A DNA stretch of 64,000 nucleotides from Perca fluviatilis (Eukaryota > Chordata > Actinopteri > Perciformes > Percidae), in the NCBI RefSeq assembly GCF_010015445.1, contig NC_053133.1, positions 27,366,468 through 27,430,467 of the forward strand. The letters are read 5' to 3'. Shown here piece after piece: positions 11,196 to 24,215 of the stretch; within the stretch, counting starts at the first letter, position 1; every line of letters starts with the position of its first letter. A program made the translations under genes and the position numbers. A model generated the notes under the pieces. It did not search any database, was not told where the DNA came from, and was given only the letters and a program-made list of their open reading frames with translations.

Positions 11196-11510
11196 CTGAA
11201 ACAGAAGCTGAGGGCCCAGGGCTGGACCACAACATCAAACTGAGCTGGAGGAAGCAGGCCGATGGAAAAGTCTTCCACAAGGAAGACAAGAAGACCAAAA
11301 GAGGAGGAGGAAGAGGGAGGAGCTGTAATGTTGAGTTGCTGCGCGCTGTTTTCATCAGAGAAAAGTCTGGTTCTTTGCAAGCAGAAATACTAAATATATT
11401 CACAGCTTCTAGCTTCTCAAAAATGAAGATTTTATGCTTTTCTTTGTCATATTTGGTGATAAACTTAATATATTTGAGCTTCAGACTGTTGTTAGAATAA
11501 AACAAGACTT
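11196..11510 (+). CDS. Lectin C-terminal exon and 3' UTR, frameshifted
   Basis: After the acceptor TTATTTGTGTCTCAG the exon starts LKQKLRAQG in phase with the previous exon. One base further on the conserved block GLDHNIKLSWRKQADGKVFH followed by KEDKKTKRGGG is in another frame. In the annotated phase a TGA stop comes early. This C-terminal block is typical of the fish lectin family. An AATAAA signal lies near 11495. The single-base break (CAGGGCTGG where CAGGGGCTGG would restore frame) could be a sequencing error. Confidence 0.7.
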
Positions 11511-13150
11511 TAGTATTTATCCGATTTATCAGCTTTGGGGAAATATAACCGACATGTTTTACTGATTAACTGTTTCTTCTTTAAAATCTATTTTAATGAG
11601 ATAAAATATCTTTCTTTGTTTGAGAGTAAAAGGTTTTTCACACGGGGAGCGACCCTTGGCCTCGTGAAGTCGCGCATGTGATGGACAACGCGCCGCCAGT
11701 TAACACCAGGTGATCAATGAGTGGTAACCATGGAGATACTGTATCTCTGCTGTACAACTGGATGAGATCATCTGTAGTTTCATATCTCCCTAATCACAGA
11801 CAGATTTATAACACATAGTGGTAATCCTAGTCTTTCCTAACCACAGACAGTTATTGTTGATAGCTAAAGTTAGCTACATTAGCATAGTTAGCTACATTAG
11901 CATAGTCATGATTACAGACGTCTTGTGCCGATGTTCTGATAACACTTTTATATTTTAGGAAACAAACAAACAGAAGAGGAAGTTGCACCACATGAAGGCC
12001 CCGACCTTGGCGTGTGTGTGTGTGAGTAAGATAACGGTTTCTGCCTAAGAAACAAGAAGACACCCCCCTGTGAGGATAAGATAAGATAAGATAGGACTCA
12101 GTAATCTTTGTTTATCTGAACTCTTCGTCTCAGATTGATCCTTGTGTTCTTGGGAAACTTAAGACCAATGAAAGAAGCAGGAATTAATAAATTAGAGTCA
12201 GATTGGACAGGCCTTAGGGCCTCATTTGGAAAGATTCCTATAGCGTAGTGACGAAAGCACGAACGCCACAGTTTCACGGGGTTGCCGCTTGTTGTGTCAC
12301 CTATCAAACTGCCCCCCCACCTGCCCGCTCTCCTCTCATTGAATATTAATTACTGAGGCGCAGACCATCGCGCCCGTCGTGGAAAGGCCTTAACAAGGTC
12401 TGGCTGTGATGAGTCAGAATATCTCTAAATGAGTGATATAGAAGATAATCATGTGAATATATTAGTGTTGTGCTGTCACCTTATAAACAAACTCAATCTG
12501 AAGATGTTTTACAGTTTTCAGCCGTATCCAGAATGAAAATCTGCAGAATTGAACCGATTGTTTATCAGGTTGGAGGTGGAGATGTTTTATTTTAATTTGT
12601 TTAAAATCTGGGTAATATTCTGTCTGCAGATTCTGTGTGGCTCTGGTTATTAGAGATGCAAACTTTAAACATTTCCCTAAAACTTGATGTGACTGTAACA
12701 TCTTCCAGACAGAAACACTAAATATATTCACAGCTTCTCAAACAGGAAGATTTGATGCTTTTCTTTGTTATATTTTCATCATAAACTTAATATATTTGGG
12801 CTTTAGACTGTTTTACCAACATGTTTTACTGATTTCTGATATTTATGTTTTTCAGGTTGTGGTGGAGATGTTTTAACATTAACATTATTTAATTTGATTA
12901 AAATATAAAATTATATTTAATGAATGTTGAATGTTTAAAATTCATCAGACTAAATCTCTTCTTCATGTGAGAGTAATATTATAAAGTAATTAAATGTATG
13001 CTAAACATTTACCTAAAGTTAGTCATGAGACTGTAACATCTTCTAAACTAAAATACTAAATATTTATAGCTTCCAGCGTCTTCAGTATCAAGATTTGAGG
13101 ATTTTTATTTGTCACATTTGGTCAGTAAACTTTATATATTTTTGGAATAT
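11384..13150. repeat. Three diverged copies of a ~110-bp segment
   Basis: The segment ACTAAATATATTCACAGCTT and its continuation (GATTTTATGCTTTTCTTTGT, ATAAACTTAATATATTTG) occurs at about 11384-11500, 12711-12815 and 13040-13150, all in the same orientation. The first copy is the 3' end of the lectin, so the other two may be relics of duplicated lectin 3' UTRs. The DNA between them (11511-12710) shows no gene. A short GATAAGATAAGATAAGATA tract lies near 12075. Confidence 0.65.
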
Positions 13151-13319
13151 AGGAATAAATTATGTTTTAAGAGTGAATTTGAATACAAATTGTTTTGTTC
13201 TTATGAATTTAATAAAGTTGTGAAAATTATGAACTAACAAGAAGAGTTTGAATCTTTTCTTTAACTATTTAAAACATGAGTTGGTGGTTAGCAGCATGAC
13301 TCGTAGCAGTGAGGGCATG

Positions 13320-13430
13320 TGATTGGTGAGAAGCCAGGTGGCTTCTCACCAATCACATGCCTCAGACAGATGCGATAAATGTTATAATTTAAAATATTCA
13401 AATATATTTTAAATTATAACATTTATCGTA
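13320..13430. repeat. Two adjacent palindromes at the start of hAT copy A
   Basis: The sequence 13320-13363 is a near-perfect hairpin (GTGATTGGTGAGAAGCCA then TGGCTTCTCACCAATCAC). A second AT-rich palindrome follows at about 13379-13430 (TTATAATTTAAAATATTC with its complement). The first hairpin recurs at 47644-47692 beside hAT copy B, so it belongs to this transposon family. Confidence 0.8.
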
Positions 13431-14028
13431 AAATTAATTTTTTTATTTTATTTAAAATTAAAATTGATTTTATATTTTAAATTATGTTTTATATTTTCAT
13501 GGGGAGGCCAGGCTTCCTTTGGCCTCCTAGAGAAACCGCCACTGGATTTCATATACTGCTTTAGTAAAAAAATATTATTTCAGGGCTCTGGGTGACAAGT
13601 GACAGCGGACGTAAGTCCAGCGATTCTCAGCTAGCATGTAATAGCGTTGTATCTAGTTACCTGGTCGGACTCCTTACATGAAAATATGGACATAAGAAGA
13701 TTTTAAAACGTCGAGCTCCAAACGATACAAATAGTCCGCCATCTGGAGAAAAACACGGCTGTCCTAAACAACCTGCTCTGCCCCAATTCCCCTCAAAATG
13801 TTTTGGAAGTACAAAACGATCGTTTTCCACTTTACTTCTACAAGAATTACCCTTGGCTTGAGTATTCCGTTAGAAAGGATTCAGTCTACTGTTTTGCTTG
13901 GTCGCCATTTCCAGACTGAAAGCTGCGTTGAGGAAACATTTAGAAAGGGCATGAGTGACTGGAAAAAATTGAGCAGTAAACTAGAGAAACATGGAAAAGC
14001 CAGGCCCATCTAAACTGTATGATTAAGA

Positions 14029-14488
14029 TGGATAGATAACTTTATTGTCCCCGGAGGGCAGTTGGGTTTGCGGCACAATCGGCAAGGCACTTTATAACAA
14101 TACATCAGACATAATACAGACAAATAATAATTATATCAGACACCGACAACAAAAAATAAAGAATATACATCACACACTACAATACACTATACACCCTTAG
14201 GTATGGTCAGACCAGCTGGACCGACTAGCTTATTCTGACTGATTTATGGCTTTTATGGCTTGTGGTACGAAAGAAAATTTGTATCTGTTCTTGATCAGAA
14301 GGGTAAGCAAAAACGACCATCGATGGCAGTAGTTTAAAATGTGATGCCAGGGGTGTGTGTGGTCACATACAATGCTATTAGCCTTTCTCACCAGTCTGTC
14401 TTTGTAAATGTGTTCAATGCTCGGGAGTGTTACCCCAAAAGTAACTTGCTGGCAGTTAAGACTGTTTTTCTGATTGTCTTTTTCTGTG
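14029..14488 (-). mobile_element. LINE 3'-tail insertion in hAT copy A
   Basis: Compared with copy B, the hAT reading is interrupted between GTATGATTAAG and GGAAGTGGAATAACTTCC. The insert starts GATGGATAGATAACTTTATT then GTCCCCGGAGGG, the reverse complement of a common fish LINE 3' end (compare CCCCAGTGTGGCATTAATAA near 38963). The orientation is therefore antisense to the hAT. Family (Nimb/I-like or other) not certain. Confidence 0.55.
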
Positions 14489-15732
14489 TGGAAGTGGAAT
14501 AACTTCCAAGCAGCCAGCTCATCAAATGGATCTATTGCAGTTAAACTTTCTGAAAGCCATAAAACTACAGTAGAAAAGAACAGAGGTTATCTATGCAAAG
14601 TAGTTGATGTTGTGAGGCTACTGTCTAAACTTGGATTGCCCTTTCGTGGACACAAGGAGGGAGAAGAGTCAGAATCGCGGCGCAATTTCCTCGAGGTTTG
14701 CAGTTTTTATCCGGAAATATGATGCTGATTTTGAAAACATGAAACCAATTATTTTAATGCCACAAGCCCAGATGTTCAAAATGAAATTATTGACATCTGC
14801 GCGACAGATGCTTTACAACAACGTTAGCTGAAAAGGTGCAGGAAACTGGATTTTCCTCCATAATTGCGGACGGCTAGGGTCCTCCAAAACTGAGCAGCTG
14901 TCAGTGTGCATACGGATATGCCGAGGGAATTGGAAATCAAGGGAGCTTTTGTGTTTTATGGACTGTTCAGCATCTCGTTACGCCGGCTGGGATTGTGGAG
15001 GCCATCTACAAAGGGCTTGATATGTGTGGTCTTAAAAACATCCCAATTGTGGCACAGAGTTGCGGCCGACGGTGCGTCTGTGATGGCAGGTCATGTATCT
15101 GGTGCAGCAGCGCGATCAAAGAGACTCACCCCTACGCGAGCCTACATACACTGCTTTGGCGCCCAAATTAAATTTAGTGCTTGTGGAGTGCTGTTCCGTG
15201 AACCGATGTGTGAAATCATTCCCTGAGCATTATTGACAATGTGTATTCACTGTTTTCGAACCGGCAAACCACCAGAGATTTATTGAACTCCAAAAATCCT
15301 TGAACGTGAAAGTAACTGGAAGTCGTTCAGCCCAGTGACACGAGATGGGCATGCAAGGGAGATGTGTGAAATCAGTGAAAAGTCACTACTCTGGCGATTA
15401 CGGAGTGTTTGAGAGAAATTAGTGAAGAGGGAGAGAAGTGGTCAGCGCAAGCCAGTGGTATCCATGACTTCATGTCGAGAATGTCATTCATTACAAGCCT
15501 CGTTATGTTTGAGGAGCTACGCGTGTGATCCACGTTACGACGAGGCCCTACAGTCATCCAACTGCACACTGTCCGAAGCTGCGCGCCCTTACTGACAGCC
15601 TGAAAGCACACTTCGGTCTAAAAGGCAGGAAGACTGGAGCCGATGTGTGAAGTCAGTCAAACAGTTCTGCCTGGACAACAACATCGCCGCGTCCGAAGAA
15701 AACACTGACCGTCAGATTCACGCCTCTCGCAG

Positions 15733-16605
15733 CATACCTGCCAAGTTTTGGATTTGAAAAATAAGGGAAATTTTCCGGTGCCCACCTCGAAGCAGTCCCA
15801 CCACCCCTGACCAAGCTCCAGTATCCCCTTTACATTTTAAGACAGGTGTACAAGAAAGCTAAAAATCACCACTTGATGCAGAATGCTGGAAAACATTTAC
15901 AATTTATAACATTGCTTGTTCTTTACATTTTACATTTTATTTTCATTCCACATATTCTTTTCATTTCATATTGCTTTTCTTTACAGTTTTTCTTTTAATT
16001 TCACATAACTTTTCTTTAGTGAGTTATTGTACAAAATGTGTTGCAGACTTTGCATCTTTTAAGACTGTTTTAGAAGGGAGTGTATTAGTGGGCGGGGCCA
16101 GAGTGGTTCATGTTACATGAGAGTAGAGCGGAAACAGTTCTGTTGTCTAACGTCATCCTATTCTCTGGAACAATCCTTCGCATTACATGCTAAACACCCT
16201 TCTCAACTTGCATTGCTATGGGGAATGCATAGTAAAGCCTTCAGAAGTTTTGGCAGCGACCGTCTCTGTCGAAGCGCCCTTCAACCCGGCCACTGTTTTT
16301 CTTCCTTTTTCCCCCTCCGTTGTCACTCATCATCTGACCCCACACACTAACCTTCGCTGACAACAGCCACCTACAGTACCTGTAGTAGGCTACCGTAGGC
16401 GGGTAAGTTATCGGGGCTAGTGACAGAGCTCAGCTTGGGAATGTTTTTTTTCTTTTTTACCTCCTCGACCCGGGGTATTATTATTTTTAATAACGCAGGT
16501 TAAAATACGGGAGATTTACGGAAAATACTAATAACGGAGGACGGCGTGAAAGAAGGGAGTAAAATACGGGACTTTCCCGCCAAAACGGGATACTTGACAG
16601 GTATG
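15733..16605. mobile_element. Non-autonomous DNA transposon in hAT copy A, 873 bp
   Basis: The ends CATACCTGCCAAGTTTTG and CGGGATACTTGACAGGTATG are inverted repeats (CATACCTG[C/T]CAAGT). Flanks TCTCGCAG and TCTGCAG are nearly identical, consistent with an 8-bp duplication that has lost a base. The interior has no recognisable transposase. It splits the transposase reading frame of copy A. Confidence 0.75.
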
Positions 16606-17761
16606 TCTGCAGGCCCCGCCGCACACAAAATTAAACGGTTTCAACCACCAACCTCCCTTGATGGGTTCTTGATTACCAGTACTTTAGGGCAAAGAGAAAC
16701 AACCCACCGAAGAAACAGCAGAGAGTCCTGACTATCAGCAGAAACTATATTTCCCCGTATTGACACTCTCATCAATGAGCTGGAAAGGAGGTTCTCCCGG
16801 AGAGTCCATGGAGCTGGCACGCTGAGCCGTGAAGTTTTGACATGGCAATTTTAAAATGGAATTGATCCACTATTACAAAAATACACCCGGCACTAAAAGT
16901 TAACCCCTTCTTGTTGCAGCCGGAGATGAAGCTTGTCAAAGCCCTGCTAACGCACCAATTTCAATGGAGCATCTAAAAAGCTGTAAAAAACAACCTACCC
17001 AAATCTCTATAAACTTTTACAGCTACGCTCACTCTGCCGATTGAGTATCCACCTCTTGAGAGAAGCTTCTCTGCGAAGGAGGAGGATAAGGAGCTGAGCG
17101 GTTGACGATGGGAGCAGCCAGGTTTTCTCTCTCATGCGGTCCTTCACATCGAAGGCGACATTACGCCAAGCTTTCACCTGACACGCATTATCGACGCATA
17201 TGCAGGACGCAAAAAGAAAAATTACTGTTGCACTAGTCTGGATCTCAATGTCTAGGTCTGTAAGTTTTATTTCTCTGCTAAATAACTGCTTTAAGCTGAG
17301 AAACTCAACACACTGCTTTCAATATGCTGTTTTTGAGAGACGGGGACCCAACTGATATAAAAATCAAAAAGTGGGGAGTGTTGTGTGAGTGTGGACTGTC
17401 AGTTGAACATGTTTCATCTTCTCAGACTTATAAAACCAAGAGAGGGCAATTCTGTATCTATGCATACTGTAAGCCTTCTCACATGGCCTCTTTTTCCCCG
17501 TCTCCACAAAATGTTTTAAATGTTTCTGAATTACAACAAAATGCGAAATATTACTTGTTTTTTAATCGCTTCTCATTGCCACAAATGTGTTTAGAAAAAA
17601 GGGAAAGAAAAACTTTAAAAATCTTTTTCGTTTTGGTTGAAGATAATATTTTAAAAGGTGCAAAAGTGGTCCAAATTTCATTGCCGGCGATGATCCTAAT
17701 TATGTCCGAAGATGCAACAAGTCAATGGCTTCTACCTGTTTACAAATAGAATATGCTAGAT

Positions 17762-18261
17762 NNNNNNNNNNNNNNNNNNNNNNNNNNNNNNNNNNNNNNN
17801 NNNNNNNNNNNNNNNNNNNNNNNNNNNNNNNNNNNNNNNNNNNNNNNNNNNNNNNNNNNNNNNNNNNNNNNNNNNNNNNNNNNNNNNNNNNNNNNNNNNN
17901 NNNNNNNNNNNNNNNNNNNNNNNNNNNNNNNNNNNNNNNNNNNNNNNNNNNNNNNNNNNNNNNNNNNNNNNNNNNNNNNNNNNNNNNNNNNNNNNNNNNN
18001 NNNNNNNNNNNNNNNNNNNNNNNNNNNNNNNNNNNNNNNNNNNNNNNNNNNNNNNNNNNNNNNNNNNNNNNNNNNNNNNNNNNNNNNNNNNNNNNNNNNN
18101 NNNNNNNNNNNNNNNNNNNNNNNNNNNNNNNNNNNNNNNNNNNNNNNNNNNNNNNNNNNNNNNNNNNNNNNNNNNNNNNNNNNNNNNNNNNNNNNNNNNN
18201 NNNNNNNNNNNNNNNNNNNNNNNNNNNNNNNNNNNNNNNNNNNNNNNNNNNNNNNNNNNNN
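17762..18261. other. Assembly gap (500 N)
   Basis: Exactly 500 undefined bases, probably a placeholder of unknown true size. It lies between the 3' tail of hAT copy A and the satellite array. The satellite is therefore likely to extend into the gap and its true length is unknown. Confidence 0.98.
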
Positions 18262-18274
18262 TGCGGCTACGCAT

Positions 18275-21200
18275 GCCTACTAATAAGACAACACGCACTA
18301 ATAAGACAACACGCACTAATAAGACAACACGTGCAAATAAGACAACACGCACTAATAAGACAACACGCACTAATAAGACAACACGCACTAATAAGACAAC
18401 ACGTGCAAATAAGACAACACGCACTAATAAGACAACACGCACTAATAAGACAACACGCACTAATAAGACAACACGCACTAATAAGACAACACGCACTAAT
18501 AAGACAACACGTGCAAATAAGACAACACGCACTAATAAGACAACACGCACTAATAAGACAACACGCGCAAATAAGACAACACGCACTAATAAGACAACAC
18601 GTACAAATAAGACAACACGCACTAATAAGACAACACGCGCAAATAAGACAACACGCACTAATAAGACAACACAAGACACACTAATAAGACAACACGCACT
18701 ACAAGACAACACGCACTAATAAGACAACACGCATATAAGACAACACGCACTAATAAGACAACAACACGACTAATAAGACAACACGTGCAAATAAGACAAC
18801 ACGCACCAATAAGACAACACGCACTAATAAGACAACACGTGCAAATAAGACAACACGCACTAATAAACAACACGCACTAATAAGACAACACGCAACAAAC
18901 AACTAATAAAAAACGCACTAATAAGACAACACGCACTAATAAGACAACACGCACTAATAAGACAACAACCGCACTAAATAAGACAACACGCACTAATAAG
19001 ACAACACGCAACAAGACAACACGCACTAATAAGACAACACGCACTAATAAGACAACACGCACTAATAAGACAACACGCACTAATAAGACAACACGCACTA
19101 ATAAGACAACACGCACTAATAAGACAACACGCACTAATAAGACAACACGCACTAATAAGACAACACGCACTAATAAGACAACACGCACTAATAAGACAAC
19201 ACGCACTAATAAGACAACACGCACTAATAAGACAACACGCACTAATAAGACAACACGCACTAATAAGACAACACGCACTAATAAGACAACACGCACTAAT
19301 AAGACAACACGCACTAATAAGACAACACGCACTAATAAGACAACACGCACTAATAAGACAACACGCACAAATAAGACAACACGCACTAATAAGACAACAC
19401 GCACTAATAAGACAACACGCACTAATAAGACAACACGCACTAAGACAACACGCACTAATAAGACAACACGCGCAAATAAGACAACACGCACTAATAAGAC
19501 AACACGCACTAATAAGACAACACGCACTAATAAGACAACACGCACTAATAAGACAACACGCACTAATAAGACAACACGCACTAATAAGACAACACGCAAT
19601 AAGACAACACGCACTAATAAGACAACACGCACTAATAAGACAACACACACTAATAAGACAACACGCACTAATAAGACAACACGACGCATAAAGACAACAC
19701 GCACAATAAGACAACACGCACTAATAAGACAACACGCACTAATAAGACAACACGCGCAAATAAGACAACACGCACTAATAAGACAACACGCACTAATAAG
19801 ACAACACGCACTAATAAGACAACACGAATAAAGACAAACACGCACTAAAAGACAACACGTAACAATAAGACAACACGCACTAATAAGACAACACGCGCAA
19901 TAAGACAACACGCACTACTAAGACAACACGCACAAATAAGACAACACGCACTAATAAGACAACACGCAACAAGACAACACGCACTAATAAGACAACACGC
20001 AAATAAGACAACACGCACTAATAAGACAACACGCACAATAAAACACGCACACTAATAAGACAACACGCATTAAATAAGACAACACGCAAATAAGACAACA
20101 CGCACTAATAAGACAACACGCACCAATAAGACAACACGCACTAATAAGACAACACGCACTAATAAGACAACACGCAACTAAGACAACACGCACTAATAAG
20201 ACAACACGCCAATAAACAACACGCACAATAAGACAACACGCACTAATAAGACAACACGCACTAATAAGACAACACGACTAATAAGACAACACGCACTAAT
20301 AAGACAACACGCGACAATAAGACAACACGCACTAATAAGACAACACGCATCAATAAGACAACACGCACTAATAAGACAACACGCACTAATAAGACAACAC
20401 GCACTAATACACAACACGCACTAATAAGACAACACGCCCAACAAGACAACACGCACTAATAAGACAACACGCACTAATAAGACAACACGCCACTCAATAA
20501 GACAACACGCACTAATAAGACAACACGCAACAAGACAACACGCACTAATAAGACAACACGCACTAATAAGACAACACGCGAAATAAGACAACACGCACTA
20601 ATAAGACAACACGCACTAATAAGACAACACGCACTAATAAGACAACACGACTAATAAGACAACACGACCACTAATAAGACAACACGGCAAATAAGACAAC
20701 ACGCACTAATAAGACAACACGCGTACAAGACAACACGCACTAATAAGACAACACGCGCAAATAAGACAACACGCACTAATAAGACAAAACGCAAATAAGA
20801 CAACACGCAACTAATAAGACAACACGCACAAATAAGACAACACGCACTAATAAGACAACACGCAATAATAAGACAACACGCACTAATAAGACAACACGCG
20901 CAACAAGACAACACGCACTAATAAGACAACACGCCAATAAGACAACACGCACTAATAAACACACGCACTAATAAGACAACACGCACTAATAAGACAACAC
21001 GCACTAATAAGACAAACGCACAATAAGACAACACGCCACTAATAAGACAAACGCCAATAATACAACACCAACAATAAGACACACGTAATATAATAAACAC
21101 GCAAAATAAGACAACACGACTAATAAGACAACACGCACTAATAAACAACACGCAACAAGACAACACGCACTAATAAGACAACACGCACTAATAAGACAAC

Positions 21201-24200
21201 ACGACTAATAAGACAACACGCACTAATAAGACAACACGCACCAATAAGACAACACGCACTAATAAGACAACACGCACTAATAAACAACACGCAAATAAGA
21301 CAACACGCACTAATAAGACAACACGCACTAATAAGACAACACGCACTAATAAGACAACACGCACTAATAAGACAACACGCACTAATAAGACAACACGCAA
21401 TAAGACAAATACTAATACAAGACAACACGCACTAATAAGACAACACACTGCAACAAGACAACACGCACTAATAAGACAACACGCAACAAGACAACACGTA
21501 ATAATAAGACAACACGCAAATAAGACAACACGCACTAATAACACACACACAATAATAAGACAACACGCACTAATAAGACAACACGCAAATAAGACAACAC
21601 GCACTAATAAGACAACACTGCAAATAAGACAACACGCACTAATAAGACAACACGCAATAAGACAACACGCACTAATAAGACAACGCAAACAACACGCACT
21701 AATAAGACAACACGCACTAATAAGACAACACGCCAATAAGACAACACGCACTAATAAGACAACACGCATTAATAAGACAACACGCACTAATAAGACAACA
21801 CGCACTAATAAGACAACACACACTAATAAGACAACACGCACAATAAGACAACACGCACTAATAAGACAACACGCACTAATAAGACAACACGCATAATAAG
21901 ACAACACGCTAATAATAAGACAACACGCAATCAATAAGACAACACGCACTAATAAGACAACACGCACTAATAAGACAACACGACTAATAACAACACGCAC
22001 TAATAAGACAACACGCACTAATAAGACAACACGCACTAATAAGACAACACGACTAATAAACAACACGCAAATAAGACAACACGCACTAATAAGACAACAC
22101 GCTAATAAGACAACACGCACTAATAAGACAACACGCACTAATAAGACAACACGCACTAATAAGACAACACGCACATAATAAGACAACACGCAATAAATAA
22201 GACAACACGCACTAATAAGACAACACGCACTAATAAACAACACGCACTAAATAAGACAACACGCACTAATAAGACAACACGCACTAATAAGACAACACGC
22301 ACTAATAAGACAACACGCACTAATAAGACAACACGCAACAAGACAACACGCACTAATAAGACAACACGCACTAATAAGACAACACGCAAATAAGACAACA
22401 CGCACTAATAAGACAACACGCAAATAAGACAACACGCACTAATAAGACAACACGCACTAATAAGACAACACGCACTAATAAGACAACACGCACTAATAAG
22501 ACAACACGCACTAATAAGACAACACACACTAATAAGACAACACGCACTAATAAGACAACACACACTAATAAGACAACACGCACTAATAAGACAACACGCA
22601 AATAAGACAACACGCACTAATAAGACAACACGCAAATAAGACAACACGCACTAATAAGACAACACGCACTAATAAGACAACACGCACTAATAAGACAACA
22701 CGCACTAATAAGACAACACGCAATAAGACAACACGCACTAATAAGACAACACGCACTAATAAGACAACACGCACTAATAAGACAACACGCACTAATAAGA
22801 CAACACGCACAAATAAGACAACACGCACTAATAAGACAACACGCACTAATAAGACAACACGCGCAAATAAGACAACACGCTAATAAGACAACACGCACTA
22901 ATAAGACAACACGCGCACTAATAAGACAACACGCACTAATAAGACAACACGCACTAATAAGACAACACGCACTAATAAGACAACACGCACTAATAAGACA
23001 ACACGCGCAAATAAGACAACACACACGCACTAATAAGACAACACGCACTAATAAGACAACACGCACTAATAAGACAACACGCAACAAGACAACACGCGAC
23101 TAATAAGACAACACGCGCAACAAGACAACACGCACTAATAAGACAACACGCACTAATAAGACAACACGCACTAATAAACACAAAACAACAACCACTAATA
23201 ACACAACCACAACAATAAGACACCGCACTAATAAGACAACACGCGTAAATAAGACAAACGCACTAATAAGACAAACGGTAAATAAGACAACACGCACTAA
23301 TAAGACAACACGTAAAATAAGACAACACGCACTAATAAGACAACACGCAACAAGACAACACGCACTAATAAGACAACACGTGCAAATAAGACAACACGCA
23401 CTAATAAGACAACACGCACTAATAAGACAACACGCACTAATAAGACAACACACACTAATAAGACAACACGCGAAATAAGACAACACGCGCAATAAGACAA
23501 CACGTGCAAATAAGACAACACGCACTAATAAGACAACACGTGCAAATAAGACAACACGCACTAATAAGACAACACGTGCAAATAAGACAACACGCACTAA
23601 TAAGACAACACGCGCAAATAAGACAACACGCACTAATAAGACAACACGCGCAAATAAGACAACACGCACTAATAAGACAACACGCACTAATAAGACAACA
23701 CACACTAATAAGACAACACGTGCAAATAAGACAACACGCACTAATAAGACAACACGCACTAATAAGACAACACGCACAAATAAGACAACACACACTAATA
23801 AGACAACACGTGCAAATAAGACAACACGCACTAATAAGACAACACGCACTAATAAGACAACACGCACAAATAAGACAACACGCACTAATAAGACAACACG
23901 CGCAAATAAGACAACACGCACTAATAAGACAACAGCGCAAATAAGACAACACGCACTAATAAGACAACACGTGCAAATAAGACAACACGCACTAATAAGA
24001 CAACACGCAAATAAGACAACACGCACTAATAAGACAACACGCACTAATAAGACAACATGCACAAATAAGACAACACGCACTAATAAGACAACACGTGCAA
24101 ATAAGACAACACGCACTAATAAGACAACACGCACTAATAAGACAACACGTGCAAATAAGACAACACGCACTAATAAGACAACACGCACTAATAAGACAAC

Positions 24201-24215
24201 ACGTGCAAATAAGAC
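18275..24215. repeat. 18-bp satellite array, about 330 units
   Basis: The main unit is ACACGCACTAATAAGACA. A second unit type is ACACGTGCAAATAAGACA (or ACACGCGCAAATAAGACA), which differs at four adjacent positions. Type-2 units are interspersed near both ends (18300-18850 and 23370-24215), in places alternating one-to-one with type 1. The middle is almost all type 1. From about 18680 to 23350 many units carry small deletions or insertions (for example ACACGCAACAAGACA), whereas the outer parts are regular. All long open frames here (such as those reading CCLISA, VRVVLL, IRQHAL, NKTTRT) arise only because 18 is a multiple of three. Confidence 0.97.

Larger units (their letters stand above)
2475..11510 (+). 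pseudogene. C-type lectin gene, two CTLDs, frameshifted
   Basis: This is the overall locus. The recognisable pieces in order are a first C-type lectin domain split at 2475-2665 and 3702-3919, a second lectin domain at 5077-5418, a linker exon at 10201-10298 and a basic C-terminal exon from 11196, with a poly(A) signal AATAAA near 11495. The architecture resembles teleost two-domain lectins annotated as macrophage mannose receptor 1-like, which bind sugars at the cell surface or in secreted form. No signal peptide exon is visible, so the 5' end is missing or lies upstream. Each part carries single-base frame breaks and an in-frame stop appears in the second domain. Either the gene is dead, or the assembly holds indel errors. 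A 4.1 kb hAT transposon sits in the intron after the second domain. Confidence 0.7.
13546..17761 (+). pseudogene. hAT transposase copy A, decayed (DUF4371/ZMYM-like)
   Basis: Broken reading frames match copy B at 45130-47660 in inverted orientation. They include TTF-type zinc-finger residues (TESCVEETFRKGMSDWKKLS), the region SSSNGSIAVKLSESHKTTVE, and later pieces of the DDE domain and the C-terminal dimerisation part (near 16740 IDTLINELERRFS; near 17200 IDAYAGRK). hAT transposases cut and paste DNA, and this one is dead, with many stops, frameshifts and two insertions (14029-14488 and 15733-16605). The 5' boundary is marked by ACCGCCACTG. A non-coding 3' tail (17230-17761) matches 45175-45640 inverted and runs into the assembly gap. 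Confidence 0.75.

Noticed and set aside
17725..18712. Open frames of ~320 codons crossing the gap
   Set aside because: More than half of each frame is undefined N and the rest is satellite.
18275..24215. CRISPR-like array
   Set aside because: Units are contiguous 18-mers with no unique spacers, and the context is a vertebrate genome.
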